This document shows, piece by piece, positions 11,483-24,116 of a stretch of DNA of 64,000 bases. The position numbers were made by a program, and so were the translations under genes. The stretch spans positions 10,306,062 through 10,370,061 of the forward strand of contig NC_080418.1 in the NCBI RefSeq assembly GCF_029873635.1, read 5' to 3'. The stretch comes from Malania oleifera (Eukaryota > Streptophyta > Magnoliopsida > Santalales > Ximeniaceae). The notes under the pieces are model-generated. The model ran no database searches, had not been told where the DNA came from, and worked only from the letters and a program-made list of their open reading frames with translations. Position 1 is the stretch's first letter. Every line of letters starts with the position of its first letter.

Positions 11483-14122
11483 ATGGCTACAACTGTTTCA
11501 GCTGTTGGAGCTGTCAACTGCTCACATGTACGTTCCTGCCATTTTTCTTTCTACTGTTCTTTTTTTTCTCTTTGTTCCCCTCATGATGAATGAGAGCTTT
11601 TGAATTATAAGGGTTGTTTCTATGTTTGATTTTTGAAAGTTTTTATGGGTCTTTGTTTTCTAATGGGTGACGTCTGAAATATAAAAACTTTGATTAGATC
11701 ATGGCTTTAAACGGCTTGATTTTGTATACCCAGTTCTGTTTTGAATTTAGCTCGGGAGAAAATGATGACTTCAATTCAGTTTGAATTGCTATAGCTGAGA
11801 GTGATCTTTGATGCAGTTGGGCTTGAACAGCTCTGGTTCTGGTGCTTTGGCCCCGAGCTCAGCTTTCTTGGGCAGCAGTTTGAAGAAGGTGACCTCTAGA
11901 TTTACCAACCCGAAGGTCACGTCTGGAAGCTTTAAGGTTGTTGCTGAAGTTGATGAAGACAAGCAAACCAATAAGGACAAATGGAAAGGCCTTGCCTTTG
12001 ACACTTCTGATGACCAGCAGGACATCACCAGAGGGAAGGGAATGGTTGATTCTCTCTTCCAAGCTCCCATGGGCACTGGAACCCACCACGCTGTTTTGAG
12101 CTCATATGAATACATCAGCACTGGACTTCGCCAGTAAGAACTAAAATTTTAAAATGAATCCTTTTGGTGATGTTTGCTTTGATTATTTAGTTTTCTAGCT
12201 AGATGTGATTCTGTGACGATCATGTGATGTTAATTCATACTTCAGATACTTGGACAACAATATGGATGGGTTTTACATAGCTCCATCTTTCATGGACAAG
12301 CTAGTGGTACACATCACCAAAAACTACATGACCCTTCCTAACATCAAGGTGAGTGATTGAAGTCATAAAAAAGTCTAGAAGTTCTATATATTTGTAGTGA
12401 TCGATCGGAAGGAAATTAGGCAATTATCTTATTGTTTTCAGGTTCCTCTCATTCTGGGTATTTGGGGAGGCAAGGGTCAAGGGAAATCTTTCCAGTGTGA
12501 GCTCGTCTTTGCCAAGATGGGAATCAAGTATATTCCACAATTAATTTGATTATTTATCTTATGTTATGAAAATCAAAACAAAAAACTCAATAATAGGAGG
12601 GCTTTCCTATGAAATAAATAAATAGATAGATTTCTTTCCAATGGAACTCTTTGAATTAGAGTTTGCAGGGCTTCCATCTGCCACTCTACCTTTAACAGAA
12701 TGCCATTTTCTTGCTTTCTTTCTCATTCTGTGGTGATAAACTTCCAGCCCCATCATGATGAGCGCGGGAGAACTGGAAAGTGGGAATGCAGGAGAGCCTG
12801 CAAAACTGATCAGACAACGGTACCGTGAGGCTGCTGACATAATCAAGAAGGGAAAAATGTGCTGCCTCTTCATCAATGACCTTGACGCTGGAGCTGGTAG
12901 GCTTGGTGGAACCACACAATACACTGTCAACAACCAGATGGTTAATGCAACTCTTATGAACATTGCTGATAACCCCACAAGTGTCCAGCTCCCTGGTATG
13001 TACAACAAAGAGGAGAATCCCCGTGTTCCCATCATAGTCACTGGCAATGACTTCTCTACACTGTATGCCCCCCTCATTCGTGATGGTCGGATGGAGAAAT
13101 TCTACTGGGCTCCAACTCGAGAGGACCGGATTGGTGTTTGCACTGGTATTTTCAGGAGCGACAATGTACCCCAGGAGGATATTGTAAAGATTGTAGACAC
13201 CTTCCCCGGCCAGTCTATTGGTAAGTCTTGATAAACTTGGGATTATTTGGCATGTATAATGATTAGTAGGAGTTGTCAAATTATTAGGCAAATGACATTA
13301 AATTGAGAGGATCTGAAGTGAGTAGAAATGCAATTTCGGCTAGTCCCAAAAACAGATGTCAGGAGCACATTTGTTACTGTGGACTGGAGCAAGGGCACTT
13401 TTAATAACGTGAAGTTTTTCCAAGTAATTCAGATAACATCTTCCACATAAAATGATATTTTTTTTGAAGAATCATTGATTTACATTTATGGAGCTTCTTT
13501 TAAAAAATAGGGAAACTTTTGTCATGTGACATGAGCTTTACCTTCAATAGTAGAACCTCAAATTCTACAAGGAAATGAACCCAAGAACAGAGTCTCAGCA
13601 AATTAACATGAATTTTGCTCTGTGCAGACTTCTTTGGTGCCCTCAGAGCTCGGGTATATGATGATGAGGTTAGGAAATGGATATCGGGTGTCGGAGTCCA
13701 GGGTATTGGGAAGAGGCTTGTGAACTCAAAGGAGGGTCCCCCAACTTTTGAGCAGCCCAAAATGACTGTAGAGAAGCTCCTTGAGTACGGCGACATGCTT
13801 GTCCAGGAACAGGAGAATGTGAAGAGAGTTCAATTGGCTGATAAATACCTGAGCGAGGCAGCTCTCGGAGATGCTAACCAGGATGCCATGAAGAGTGGAA
13901 GTTTCTACGGTTAGCACCCTTGGGAGACTTATCTGGAGGTTTGAATTTGTTTTCTGTAGAATTATAATCTATTGGGTGTGAGCAGTTTGTTCAAGCTTTT
14001 GTTATGATGCAGGGAAGGCAGCCCAGCAAGTTAATGTTCCTGTCCCTGAGGGTTGCACCGACCCCTCCGCTTCGAATTTCGACCCAACGGCGAGGAGCGA
14101 TAATGGGAGCTGTCAGTATTAA
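11483..14122 (+). CDS. RCA: Rubisco activase, chloroplastic (long and short isoforms)
   Basis: AAA+ ATPase that frees inhibited Rubisco of bound sugar phosphates in the chloroplast stroma. Exons: 11483-11527, 11817-12133, 12246-12348, 12442-12527, 12748-13220, 13628-13909, 14013-14122, giving 471 residues. A Ser-rich transit peptide of about 55-60 residues comes first. Then follow the conserved [16 protein letters not shown] region, Walker A GGKGQGKS (residues 164-171), Walker [10 protein letters not shown] (222-230), and sensor-1 region VTGNDFST. The long form ends with a redox tail containing two Cys 19 residues apart (PEGC...GSC), the spacing of the thioredoxin-f-controlled pair in Arabidopsis. 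If the intron at 13910-14012 is retained, translation stops at TAG 13912-13914 after SFYG, giving a 436-residue short form. The last exon ends GSCQY, slightly shorter than many relatives. All splice sites are GT-AG and the frame is intact. Confidence 0.97.
13910..14012 (+). other. RCA: Alternatively used last intron of Rubisco activase
   Basis: Donor GTTAGC directly overlaps an in-frame TAG, so splicing versus retention decides whether the redox-regulated C-terminal extension is made. This is the classic alpha/beta arrangement of the activase gene in Arabidopsis and spinach. The intron is only 103 bases. Confidence 0.85.
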
Positions 14123-14457
14123 GTTGATGGCTATCTCAGGGGGCATAACTGCCTTAGAATATATGGATACCAGTGATGTTTCCACCTCTGCACTCCCATC
14201 AATGTCCTGTAATTTTGTGTTCAAAAGATATAGCTTTTTTTTCCCCTCACCATCTTTTCCCATCAGTTCCCCCTTTGAGAAAGTTGTTGATACTATTAAT
14301 TTCCAATCTGCATTACTAAATTACTCATAGAAGCTTAAATTTTTCTTAAGAAATCAAGTGGATGGCAGTAGATACAGGAAGAGTAAGCTGCAGCAGGTAA
14401 TCAAATGGTTGAACTGACAACTATATCCTAGCTATAGGAAATGTACGCTGAAATAAG
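14123..14457. other. 3' UTR and spacer after Rubisco activase
   Basis: Probable 3' untranslated sequence. No other feature seen before the copia LTR begins. Confidence 0.6.
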
Positions 14458-17400
14458 TGTCGTTAGATTAAGAAGAAAGGGAGAAATTGGATGATATATT
14501 ATAATTGTAGAAAGGGTATTTACACATAGGAGGCTATAAAGAATCACTTTACAATCTAATCAAATCCCTACAATCATTCCTATAATCAAGACTAATCAAA
14601 TTTTTACAATCATTCCTATAATTAAGGCTACTCAAATCCTCATAGTTACTCTTATAACTAAGGCTAACATCGCCTCTCAAACTCAAGATGGTGATGAGGA
14701 AACCAACTTGAATTTGGATAGCAGGTCATGAAAACGTCCAAGAAGGTGAGATTTAAAAATGTTAGCAATCTGATCAATAGAACGAACAGAGATAAGTTTC
14801 AACAGACCGCGAATAAGATGTTGAACAAAATGATAGTCAATCTCAATATGCTTAGTTCGCTCATGAAAAATATCATTGTGAGTTATCTGAATGGCACTCC
14901 TATTATCACAATAAAGAGGGGTGACAGAATTGTGAACAAGACCCATATCTTCAAACAACCATTGAAGCCGTAAAATCTCGGAAGCGGCATCCACAAGAGC
15001 CCGATACTCAGCTTCTGTACTAGACCAAGCTACAACCAGTCGTTTCTTACTTCGCTAAGAAATTAGAGAGGTACCAAGGAAGAAATGGTAACCAGTAGTA
15101 GATTGATGATCAGTAGGATCTCCAACCTAATCAGCATTAAAATACCCTATAAGATCAAGTGATGAAGTAGAAGAAAAGTAAAACCCATGGAGCAAAGTAC
15201 TCTTAACATAGCGAATAATCCAGAGAACAACATCATAATGGGTAGTACAGGGAGCAGCCATAAACTGGCATACCAAATATATATCATATGAAATATCAGG
15301 GCGTGTGACAGCGAGGTATACCAGACTACCAACCAAGTGTTGATATAGAGTAGGATCTTCAAGTGGCATTCCATCCATTGGAGTGAATTGAATATTTTGC
15401 TCAAGAGGAGTAAAAATTGTCTTGTTATCAATCAAACAAGCACTAGAAATAGGGTCAGAAGCATATTTATACTAAGAAAGATAAAAGCCATTAGAGGACA
15501 AAGGTACTTCTAGCCCAATAAAGTATGTCAAAGCTCCCAAATCCTTCATTTCAAAATGTTGGTACAAATAACATTTAAGGCTAGATATGTCTTTAGTATC
15601 ACCACCTGTAATAATTATGTCATTGACATATAATAAAAGAAGAACCATGTCACTGTTAGTTTTACGAATAAAGAGAGCAGAGTCATGAGGACTAGAGGAG
15701 AACCCAAGCTAATCAATGGTCGAACTAAACTTTGAAAACCAAGCACGAGGGGCTTATTTCATACAAAAAAGGGCTCGACGAAGACGACAAATGTTTAAAG
15801 AAGCATGAGCATAGCCTGGTGGTGTCCCTATATAAACCTCTTCCTAAAGATCACCATTAAGGAAGGCATTTTTTTTTACATCCATCTGATATAATTTCCA
15901 TTTTTTAACAGTGGCAATAACTAAGAGACTTCTAACAAATTTAATTCGAGCCACTGGTGCAAAGGTCTCTTTGTAATAAATCCCATACTCTTGTGTGAAA
16001 TCTTTGGCAACTAATTGAGCCTTGTAAGGCTCCACAGAACCATCTGAGCGAGTTTTAATTTTGTAAACCCACTTACAACCCACTAAAATTTTACCAGGAG
16101 GAAGATCAACCAAGTCCCAAGTATGTGTCTTTTCCAAGGCTTGAATTTCATCTGTCATTGCTTGCTGCCACATAGGATTATAGTTGGATTCCTTGTAAAA
16201 GCAAGGTTCATTTAGAGATGCAATGGCAGAATAACAATGATAGTCACAAAATTTAGTAGGAAAATGACTTACTTTGTCAGAACGACGAAGGAGAGGAGGA
16301 ACAGATGAAGAAGAATCAGATTGAGTGGATACAAGTTCAGCAGATGGTGCATATTTTGTGGGTGAAGTCATAGAAGACGGGACAACGGTGTTGAGCTCAA
16401 CAGCAGAGTTTGTAGGAGAACTATTAGGAAACAAGTCGATGGACGGATTAGTAAAGAATAGAGAAGAAGATGAGGCACAACCTTGAAATTTTGAGAAAGA
16501 AGAAAACATTGTATGCTCCCAAAAAGTAACTTGTCGAGATATTCGAAGTCGATATGAAATTGGATCCCAACAACGATATCCCTTATGTTCAATACCATAA
16601 CCTAAGAAGTTAAAAAAAAAAAAAAATTGTGCTTGGGGTTTAAGTTTGGTATACTCATGAGGTTGCAATAGAACAAAACAGACACAACCAAGCATTTTCA
16701 AGGTTTTATAATCTGGTGGATAACCATACAATTTTTCAAATTGTGAAGAAAGAATGAAGGAATATGATTTATGGTAAAAATAGTAGTAAGAGGTACTTCA
16801 CCCCATAAATGTTCAGGACAAGATGCAAATAAAAGCACTCTCCTAACGGAATCAAGAATATTCATGTGTTTACGTTCTGCACGTCCATTTTGTTGCGATG
16901 TTCCCGGGCAAGAATGTTGGACAATAGTGCCTTGTTTTTGAAGAAAATTGAGAAAAGAAGAGTCTTTATATTCCATGGCATTATCCATACCTAAGACTTT
17001 AATGGGTCGGGAAAATTGAGTTTGAATCATAGTGGCAAAAATAATATGAACTTGGGGCAATTCAGATATATTTTTCAGGAGATATATCCAGGTAAACCAA
17101 GAATAATTATCAACAAAAAAAAAAATAGTAGCGAGAACCTCCCATAGTAGGAGTAGGAGACGGGCCCCAAATATCATAATGCACCTAATCAATAGGACTA
17201 ACAAAAATAGAATCACTTTTATTAAATGACAAAGCTGAGTGTTTAGCTAGGTTACAATGGAAACAATGCAAAGATTTAGTTTTCATTGAGCCTAATAACC
17301 TTGAAGAGACAAGAAAAAGAAGTTTATAAGCTGACACATGACCTAATAGATCGGGAAACTAGAACATGCCAAAGATGAAAAGAGACTCAAAAGAAATTGT

Positions 17401-17605
17401 AGATGAAGCAAATGGAAGAGATCGGGAAACTAGAACATGAAAATAATTGAGCTCAAATAATTTTCCAACTTTACAGCCAGTCTCAAGAATCTGTCCTATC
17501 CGCGGATCCTAAACACGACAACCATCAATAGAAAAGATTATTTTGAAACCAAGTTTACAAATTTGACCAACAGAATTAAGATTTAAGGTTAGGTTTGGCA
17601 CATAA

Positions 17606-19569
17606 TGTAGTGACCTGAAGAATAATAGCATTTTAATAATAATAAGAAGGAGGAAAATAGAAATAGAAACAGAAGGAGGCCATAGACTTCGTCGACAAAC
17701 GCAGAGCGTTTGTCAATGACATTGCATTTTGGGAATAATAATAGTATTAAGGAATTTCCTGGACTAGTCGACGAATATAGGGCTTCGTCGATGAGTGCAT
17801 AAGGAATTTCGTCGATGAATACAGGGTTTCTTCGACGAGAAAATACTGAGCGGGGTTTTTGGCTGCTCTGAATTTCGTCGACAAATACAAGGTCTCATTG
17901 ACGAATTTAATGAAGGACTCGTCGACGAGGTGACGTGTCTCGTCGACGAATCTGACCCTATAAATAGCTAAAAACCATATTTTTATCACATTTTAATGCT
18001 CCTCTCTCCCTCCTCTCTCTCCCTACGTCTCTCTCCCCCTTCTCTCTTCGATTTGGCCCCGCCAGTCGCCGGATCGAAGATTTGAGGCTACCACGACGCT
18101 CCTGGCGAAGTTCTCTACAAGACTGTCAGAACGGATCGTTGGGGAAACGAAGTAGGATTTCATCCAAAATTCATGGTAAGACCTTTTAGCTTATTTTTGA
18201 CCTTATGGTAGTTATAAGAAATGATGTAGGCGATGAAATACTGATATTTTGTTCCGGCGAATATTATTTTCAGGGTGTTGTGTAGGAGACCCTGCAGGTG
18301 TTAGACTAGTATTCCATAGGGGCTTTCCAATAGTCAGGTAAAGGAAATATGCTATGCTAGATATTTTTTAAAATGTTATACAGTTTATTAAATTACAAAA
18401 ATTATGAATTAAAGTATCGTGTGGCTTGTGAATAAGAATATTGTACGAAGATATGTTCTACAATATTTCAGTATCTTGATTTTACGATATTTCAGTACCA
18501 TGATTTTATGAATCTCAGTACCATGATTATAAGAATATCAGTATTATGATTATGCAGTTACAGTGTTATGATTATACTTCTCAAATTTACATTACAGTTT
18601 ATGCAGCATCATGGTTATTACGATTATTTCAGAATCATGATAAATCAGATAGTTGTATATAGAAATACAATATATGGTATCAGACCTTGTTGGACTATGC
18701 AGTTACAGAGCATGGTACCGTTGCTACAGATATTATGTTACTTTATGAGTGCAACCACCTATTTAGATAATACGTGGTAAGATCGATCACCTAGGCCCTT
18801 GAAGAGGATAGACTCCCCATCCAAATATGGGTTGAGGTGGGCAGATCGACTGATGAAGTATAGTGATTTATTTCTAGTTGGCTAGTCAGGGTAAATCCAG
18901 CCTACGGGCCGCACAACCTTGTCATGAGGGGGTAATTCATAACATACAGATATCCACAGGGAACATTTTCAGTTATTATTATTACGTATTTACAGTTTTA
19001 CAGAAATAGGGAATATACTTATGCATAATAGAAGTATTTTGAATAGTAAACTACGATACTGTAATGTTAAGCAACATGGAAAGGGGGGGTGAATTTTATT
19101 ACTTATGCCGTACTTACATATTTAGTTATACATGTTTATGTGAAAACAGATCCCATGATTGCCACACACTAGTAATAGCATATTTCGTCTTACTGAGTGT
19201 TGGCTTACCCTAGTGTTGAATCATTTTTCAGGTGATCCATGTAGGCGAGCAGATCAGGCTCGCAGATAGAAGGGCTTCAGTAGTGCCCTGTCAGACAGTG
19301 AGTATATTTTTGGGGATGATTGTGTGTACCCTAGCTAGTTGAGGGTATTTTGGGAAAATAGTGATATGTGTATATTTTGGGAAACATGTAGGACTTTGGT
19401 ATTGTATGGTATTGGTTTTTTATTATGTATATAATACATATGGATATGTTTATTTAGTTTCTGCTTCTTGCTGCTTAGGTTTATGGTTGGGTTTTCCCCA
19501 GTATGGTATCAGAGCATGTAGAATGTTATTTAAAAAAAAAAAAAACAGTTTATTAAGTAGGTCGTTACA
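17606..19569 (+). mobile_element. Solo Ty3/gypsy LTR inside the copia element
   Basis: Starts TGTAGTGACC, ends AGGTCGTTACA, about 1.96 kb. Flanks CATAA and CGTAA are a 5-bp target duplication with one mismatch, and copia sequence continues on both sides. The TCGTCGACGA cluster spans about 17690-17950, TATAAATAG starts at 17959, and a CT-rich tract follows. Splice-like signals: GTAAG at 18176, TTTTCAG ending 18273, GTAAAGG at 18338, TTTTTCAG ending 19231. The GGGCCGCACAACC module lies near 18900-18940. Confidence 0.88.
18465..18620 (+). repeat. Degenerate short tandem units in the solo LTR
   Basis: Repeats of a 'cagtaccatgattat'-like unit, roughly 25-30 bases apart, five or six copies with substitutions. 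It occupies the same position within the LTR as the minisatellites in other families. Confidence 0.5.
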
Positions 19570-19615
19570 CGTAATATGTATGGCAATAAAAGTTTGGAAG
19601 AGGAAACATGCCTCG

Positions 19616-19692
19616 TGGTGATTCCAAAAAAAAATTAATTAATTAATTAATAATAATTATTAATGAAATAGTATAATATAATATAATATAAT

Positions 19693-19780
<88 letters not shown>

Positions 19781-19852
19781 CCTTCTTGAAGCCTCTAGTT
19801 TCAGGAAGGAAATCAAAATTTCCTGAGACCCCCCTTCTCGCCAAACTCTCTT
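19616..19852 (+). repeat. Left part of an old gypsy LTR with a (TTA)n tract
   Basis: Starts TGGTGATTCC followed by an A-rich stretch, much like the start of the LTR at 34418 (TGTAGTGATTCC). Contains a TTA microsatellite at about 19710-19780 and ends in a CT-rich run. The matching downstream half seems to be 30692-31229, separated by later insertions in the CT tract. Confidence 0.55.
19710..19780. repeat. (TTA)n microsatellite
   Basis: About 70 bases of TTA/ATT repeats inside the old LTR fragment, next to an irregular ATAAT stretch. Confidence 0.95.
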
Positions 19853-20388
19853 TGTAACGACCTGCTATTTAACTGGGGGGGGGGGGGGTTTATACTATAA
19901 CATTTAAAATGCTCTGATACCATACTAGATTAAACTCAATCATCAACCTAAGCAGCGAGAAGCAGAAATCAAATAAACATAATCATATATAACTATATAC
20001 AATACCATAGTGCTAAAGTGTTTCCAAAAATATACATATATGTTTGTCTTCCAGAATATCCTCAACTGGCTAGGGCTATACAAAAATAATCTAAAAGAAT
20101 ACTCATACTACTGTCAGGGCAATACTGAGGCCCCTCTATCTGCGAGCCTGATCTACTCGCCTACCTGGATCACCTGAAAAATGTTAAAGTAATTGGGATG
20201 AGTTGACGCTCAGTAAGACGAAATATGCTATTACTAGTGTGTGAAAAATGAGTTACAATACTGTGAAAATCTATTACCATATAATTATGTATCAATGAAT
20301 CTGTAAAGTACAATACCAGTAATATAAATCTTCATCTTTTACCTGTTGCTTAACATTTCTGTACTTTAGGTTTCTACTCAAAATACTG

Positions 20389-20427
<39 letters not shown>

Positions 20428-21776
20428 TATTTCTGTAAACCTGTATAAACATAGTAATAACTGTAAACTTCCCTGTGGATAACTGTGTGTCATGATTTAA
20501 TCCCTCATGATAGGGTTGTGCGGCCCATAGGTGGGATCTACCCTCACTAACCAACCAGGAATAAATCACTATACTCCATTAGTCTGATCAGCCCTCCTCA
20601 ACCCATATCTGATGGGGAGCCTGTCCTCTCGTTAGCTCTATATGAATGACTGTTTTACCACATATTATTTGAATATGTGGTTGCACTCTATATACTGTAT
20701 TTAGCTACGATACCGTGCTTAGTAAACTGTAACGGTCCAACAACGTCAGATACTACACAATACATCTTTATATACCATTATCTGTTTTACCATGATTCTG
20801 TAATAACTGTATTAACCATGACACTGTAGAAAACTGTACCTATATCAACTGTATTTCTATAATTAACTGTAAATTTGTATGTCATGGTACTGTAAAACTG
20901 TATAATCATGGTATTTCTATAATTGCTGTAAAATATATCCACTATCTATATATTCTGTAAAACATAACTCAGGAAAATACTGTAAAACATATTTCTGTAC
21001 TATATCTATATTTTCAAGCCACATAGTAATTTTAAAACATATTAATCATACTTGATAAATTGTATAAATCTCTACTGTGAATAATACTATGGTAGAACAT
21101 TTATAATTTTATACTGAAATCATACTCAAATAACCTAGCATAGCTTATTTCCCTTACCTGTTTTTTGATAAAAACCCCTAACTGAGACGGGTCCTACACC
21201 CGTAGGATTCTCCACTCAACACCCTGAAAACCATATATCCCATAACAAAACATCACTATTCCTATGTCAATAGCATTTCCTACAACTGTTGGAAAGCCAA
21301 ATTTCAACAAAAGGCCTTACCCTGATTATGGGGAAAAATTCAACTTGATTCCACTAACGATTCATCCCAGCAGACTTGAAGAGAACTCTACCAGGAACGT
21401 CGTGGTGGCCTCAGATCATCAATCCGATGATTGATGGGGCCGAAATAGAAGAAAATTGGAAGGGAAACTGTAGGGGAGGAAGAGAGGGTTTCTCGGTTGA
21501 AAATTTCTGCGTAAAATCCAAGTTTAGCACTATTTATGCTGCGAAATTTTTCGACGAGTCACATCACCTCATCAATGAGTCCTGTAGAAAGTTCGTCGAT
21601 AAACCTGCATCCTCGTTGATGAATTTCAGACTTCTCAAAAATCCTCTCTCGGTATCTTCTCGTCGACGAGACGGGACCTTGTTGACGAGATCCTGAAGAA
21701 CCCTCGTCAACGAAACCCCTGCCTCCTTCTGTTACTGTTTCCATTTACCTCCATCTTTATTATTTGGGTCGTTACA
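19853..21776 (-). mobile_element. Solo Ty3/gypsy LTR, reverse orientation
   Basis: Same family as 17606-19569 but inverted: it shares the 'gcgagcctgatct' block, the GTGCGGCCCATAGG module near 20518 and the TGTAACGACC/GGTCGTTACA ends. Length about 1.92 kb. The palindrome cluster is at about 21545-21720, next to a minus-strand TATA-like ATAAATA at 21531-21537. Target duplication is hard to judge because both flanks are CT-rich. An AT microsatellite lies at 20392-20425. Confidence 0.8.
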
Positions 21777-21789
21777 CACACTCTCTCTC

Positions 21790-24116
21790 TGTAACGTCCC
21801 CCTTTCGGGCATTGTCACTTTCCTTATGGGCCTTGCGCCCGTGGCAACAACGGGTACCTATTAGAGCACTCATTAAGATTGAGGCGTTACGTGTCGTTGT
21901 TCCTTAATTCAGCAAGCCCCCAGGCGGAGAGTTTTACTTCGCCACAGTCATTCATAAGGGAGAGTTCCTGGGGATCAGGGTAACTAGCCCTTTGCTTTGA
22001 TACCAAATTGTAACAACCTGCTGAATTTCCATATATATTTATATAATAGAAACATAATCCACCTGAACCCGTGGGTACCAAGGATATAACAAAAATACAA
22101 AATGGAAGCCTATGCAGCACGAAACATAAAATCACAATATCATAAACACAAAACCATCTATCTTAATACCAGAGTTACTACATCCATTGTTATTATATTT
22201 ACAGCCCAAAAGGAGACCTAGGATTATTCCCACAACAATCATTTGACCCTATCACAAAAATACATACCCTTCAGAAAGGGCAGGTCAACCGTATCTACCT
22301 CAACAGAGCTTTATCCGCTCTCCTATCAGGGGCTCCTGAAAAATTCATATAATTCGGGGTGAGACACCTCTCAGTAAGGGAAATAAACTAACACTAGTTT
22401 GTGACAACATGAGCATTTCTGTGGTATACATATAATCATAAACATAACCAGTAAAACTGTATATATATCATTTCTGGGAAAAACATGTATAATCAAAACA
22501 TGGCAGAACATAATGGTTTCCATAGCATAATTCATCTAATATAAATAATAATACAAAAACAACTCTGGTAAGTTAGCTGGATGTTGTCATGTATTACCCC
22601 CACATGACTAGGTTGTGTGGCCCGAAGGCGAGACCTGACAATGGTTGGTCGACCACTGCCAAGTCAAAAGTATAGTCTGTAAATCCATTGGGTCTGCTAG
22701 ACCTAGTCCGTACACCAGGGGCGCTCACACTTCTTAAAACCACATCGACTATCCAATCTCTCACCACTCCGTACAGCGGCGTTAACACAAATATCATGAT
22801 AAATCATGAACACATAGCATCGGTACCATGTAAGTGTTAGCCTAGACCAAGCCAACTAGGTTCTGATAACATATAGCATATACTGAAACTGTGATACATT
22901 GATATTTCATACCATTAATTATTAAATCAATCATATCATTTTGCATATATACGTATATCATGAAAATCATCGGCTCGTATGCCGGTATTTCATATTTTAC
23001 CATAGCTCGGCCCATATGCCAGCAAATCATATCCATAACTCAGCTTGTACGCTGGAAAATCATATTCATAGCTTGGTCCGTATGCCGACAAATCATATAC
23101 ATAGCACGGCCCGTACGCCGGTAAAACATATCCTTAGCTCAGCCCGTACGCTGGCAAATCATATACATAGCATGGTCCGTACATCGGCAAATCATATTCA
23201 TAGCTCGGTCCGTACGCCGGCAAATCATATAAAAATCTTGGCCCGTACGCCGGTTTTTCATTATAAAAATCCATATCTTTATCATATTCCCAGAAAACAG
23301 TATTTCATTATAATTTCTACTCATGCCACACGAAATAGGTTTCATACATATTAAAACATATCATCTTTTACAGCAGTATTTCCCAAACATAACGCATATA
23401 TAAATATATTTATTTTACTGAAATCAGATGTTGTAATAATGTACATACATTTTCATAAAATAACTAGCTTAGTTTATCTCCTTACCTAATCCTGAAAAGC
23501 CCCTAAAAAAATCTATCCTGCACCCGCAGGGTTCCTCGTTCAACACCCTGAAAATGACATTCCTAAGAACTAAACTTTAGTATTTCTATGCGTACGATGC
23601 TTTCTACAATTGTCAAAAAGTCAAATATTGAGTAGAAAGCCTTACCCTGAATTTGGAATAAATTCCAAACTCGTCCCACTAATGATCTGCTTCTGCAGAC
23701 TTGCAGAGAACTTTCACAGGAGCGTCGTGGTGGCTTTAGATCGTCAAACTGGCAGAAAATCGGTCCGAGATCTTAGAGAGAAGGTAAGAGGGGCGTAGAG
23801 GAGAGAGAGAGAAGTGATTTGCGTAGGTTTTCCGGCTAAAAATGAAAATTTCCCCTACTTATACATTGGCCTTCGTTGATGAGCCACGTCACTTCTTCGA
23901 TGAGGTCATGAAGAAGACTCGTCGATGAACCCTCTCCTCATTGACGAAATTCAAAATCCCCCAAACCCCTGCTCGGTATTTTCTCGTCAACAAAACGTAC
24001 ACTTGTCAACGAGCCCAATTGTAACTTCGTCAACGAGCCCAATTGTAACCCTTTCCAATTTCTATTTCCTCCCTCTCAAATATTATTTAAATATTATAAT
24101 TATTCGGGTCACTACA
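21790..24116 (-). repeat. 3' LTR of G1
   Basis: TGTAACGTCC...GGGTCACTACA, about 2.33 kb. The left 220 bases are unusual: they hold a second LTR-like terminus followed by a primer-binding-site-like sequence (22000-22013). A minisatellite lies at 22965-23265, the palindrome cluster at about 23872-24045, and a minus-strand TATA-like box at 23857-23865. Confidence 0.9.
22965..23265 (-). repeat. Minisatellite (GGCCCGTACGCCGGCAAATC unit) in G1's 3' LTR
   Basis: About eight direct units of roughly 36-38 bp, each built on 'agctcggcccgtacgccggcaaatcatat' variants such as 'cggtccgtacatcgg' and 'cagcttgtacgctgg'. Most differences are C/T and G/A changes at CpG. The 5' LTR of the same element is shorter and lacks this array. 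Confidence 0.9.

Larger units (their letters stand above)
14458..19615 (-). mobile_element. Ty1/copia fossil, pol part, interrupted by a solo gypsy LTR
   Basis: Reads leftward. The 3' LTR is at 14458-14669 (about 212 bp, TG...CA), preceded in element sense by a purine-rich tract at 14670-14686. Domains in element order, right to left: pre-integrase zinc region (19570-19615 and 17222-17605), integrase core (about 17216-16700), reverse transcriptase (about 16700-15130), and copia RNase H (about 14994-14690, with LYCDNRSAI and HIEIDYHFV). The solo LTR 17606-19569 sits inside it. The gag half and 5' LTR are missing on the right, where an old gypsy LTR begins. Clearly broken, many breaks; old. Confidence 0.9.

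Noticed and set aside
13905-13914. In-frame TAG in Rubisco activase as a sign of a pseudogene.
   Set aside because: It coincides with the known alternative intron of this gene family; the spliced form keeps the frame.
14004-14330. Open frame covering the last activase exon.
   Set aside because: It is in another frame than the activase tail and has no similarity of its own.
17690-17950. Regularly spaced TCGTCGACGA motifs looked at first like a CRISPR-type array.
   Set aside because: Spacing is irregular, the repeat is only about 10-12 bases, and it recurs inside LTR promoters of a plant genome.
19647-19844. Poly-Asn open frame.
   Set aside because: Translation of the TTA microsatellite.
22941-23354. 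Open frame of 137 codons with a repeating peptide.
   Set aside because: It is a by-product of the minisatellite, has unit-length periodicity, and lies in a non-coding LTR part.
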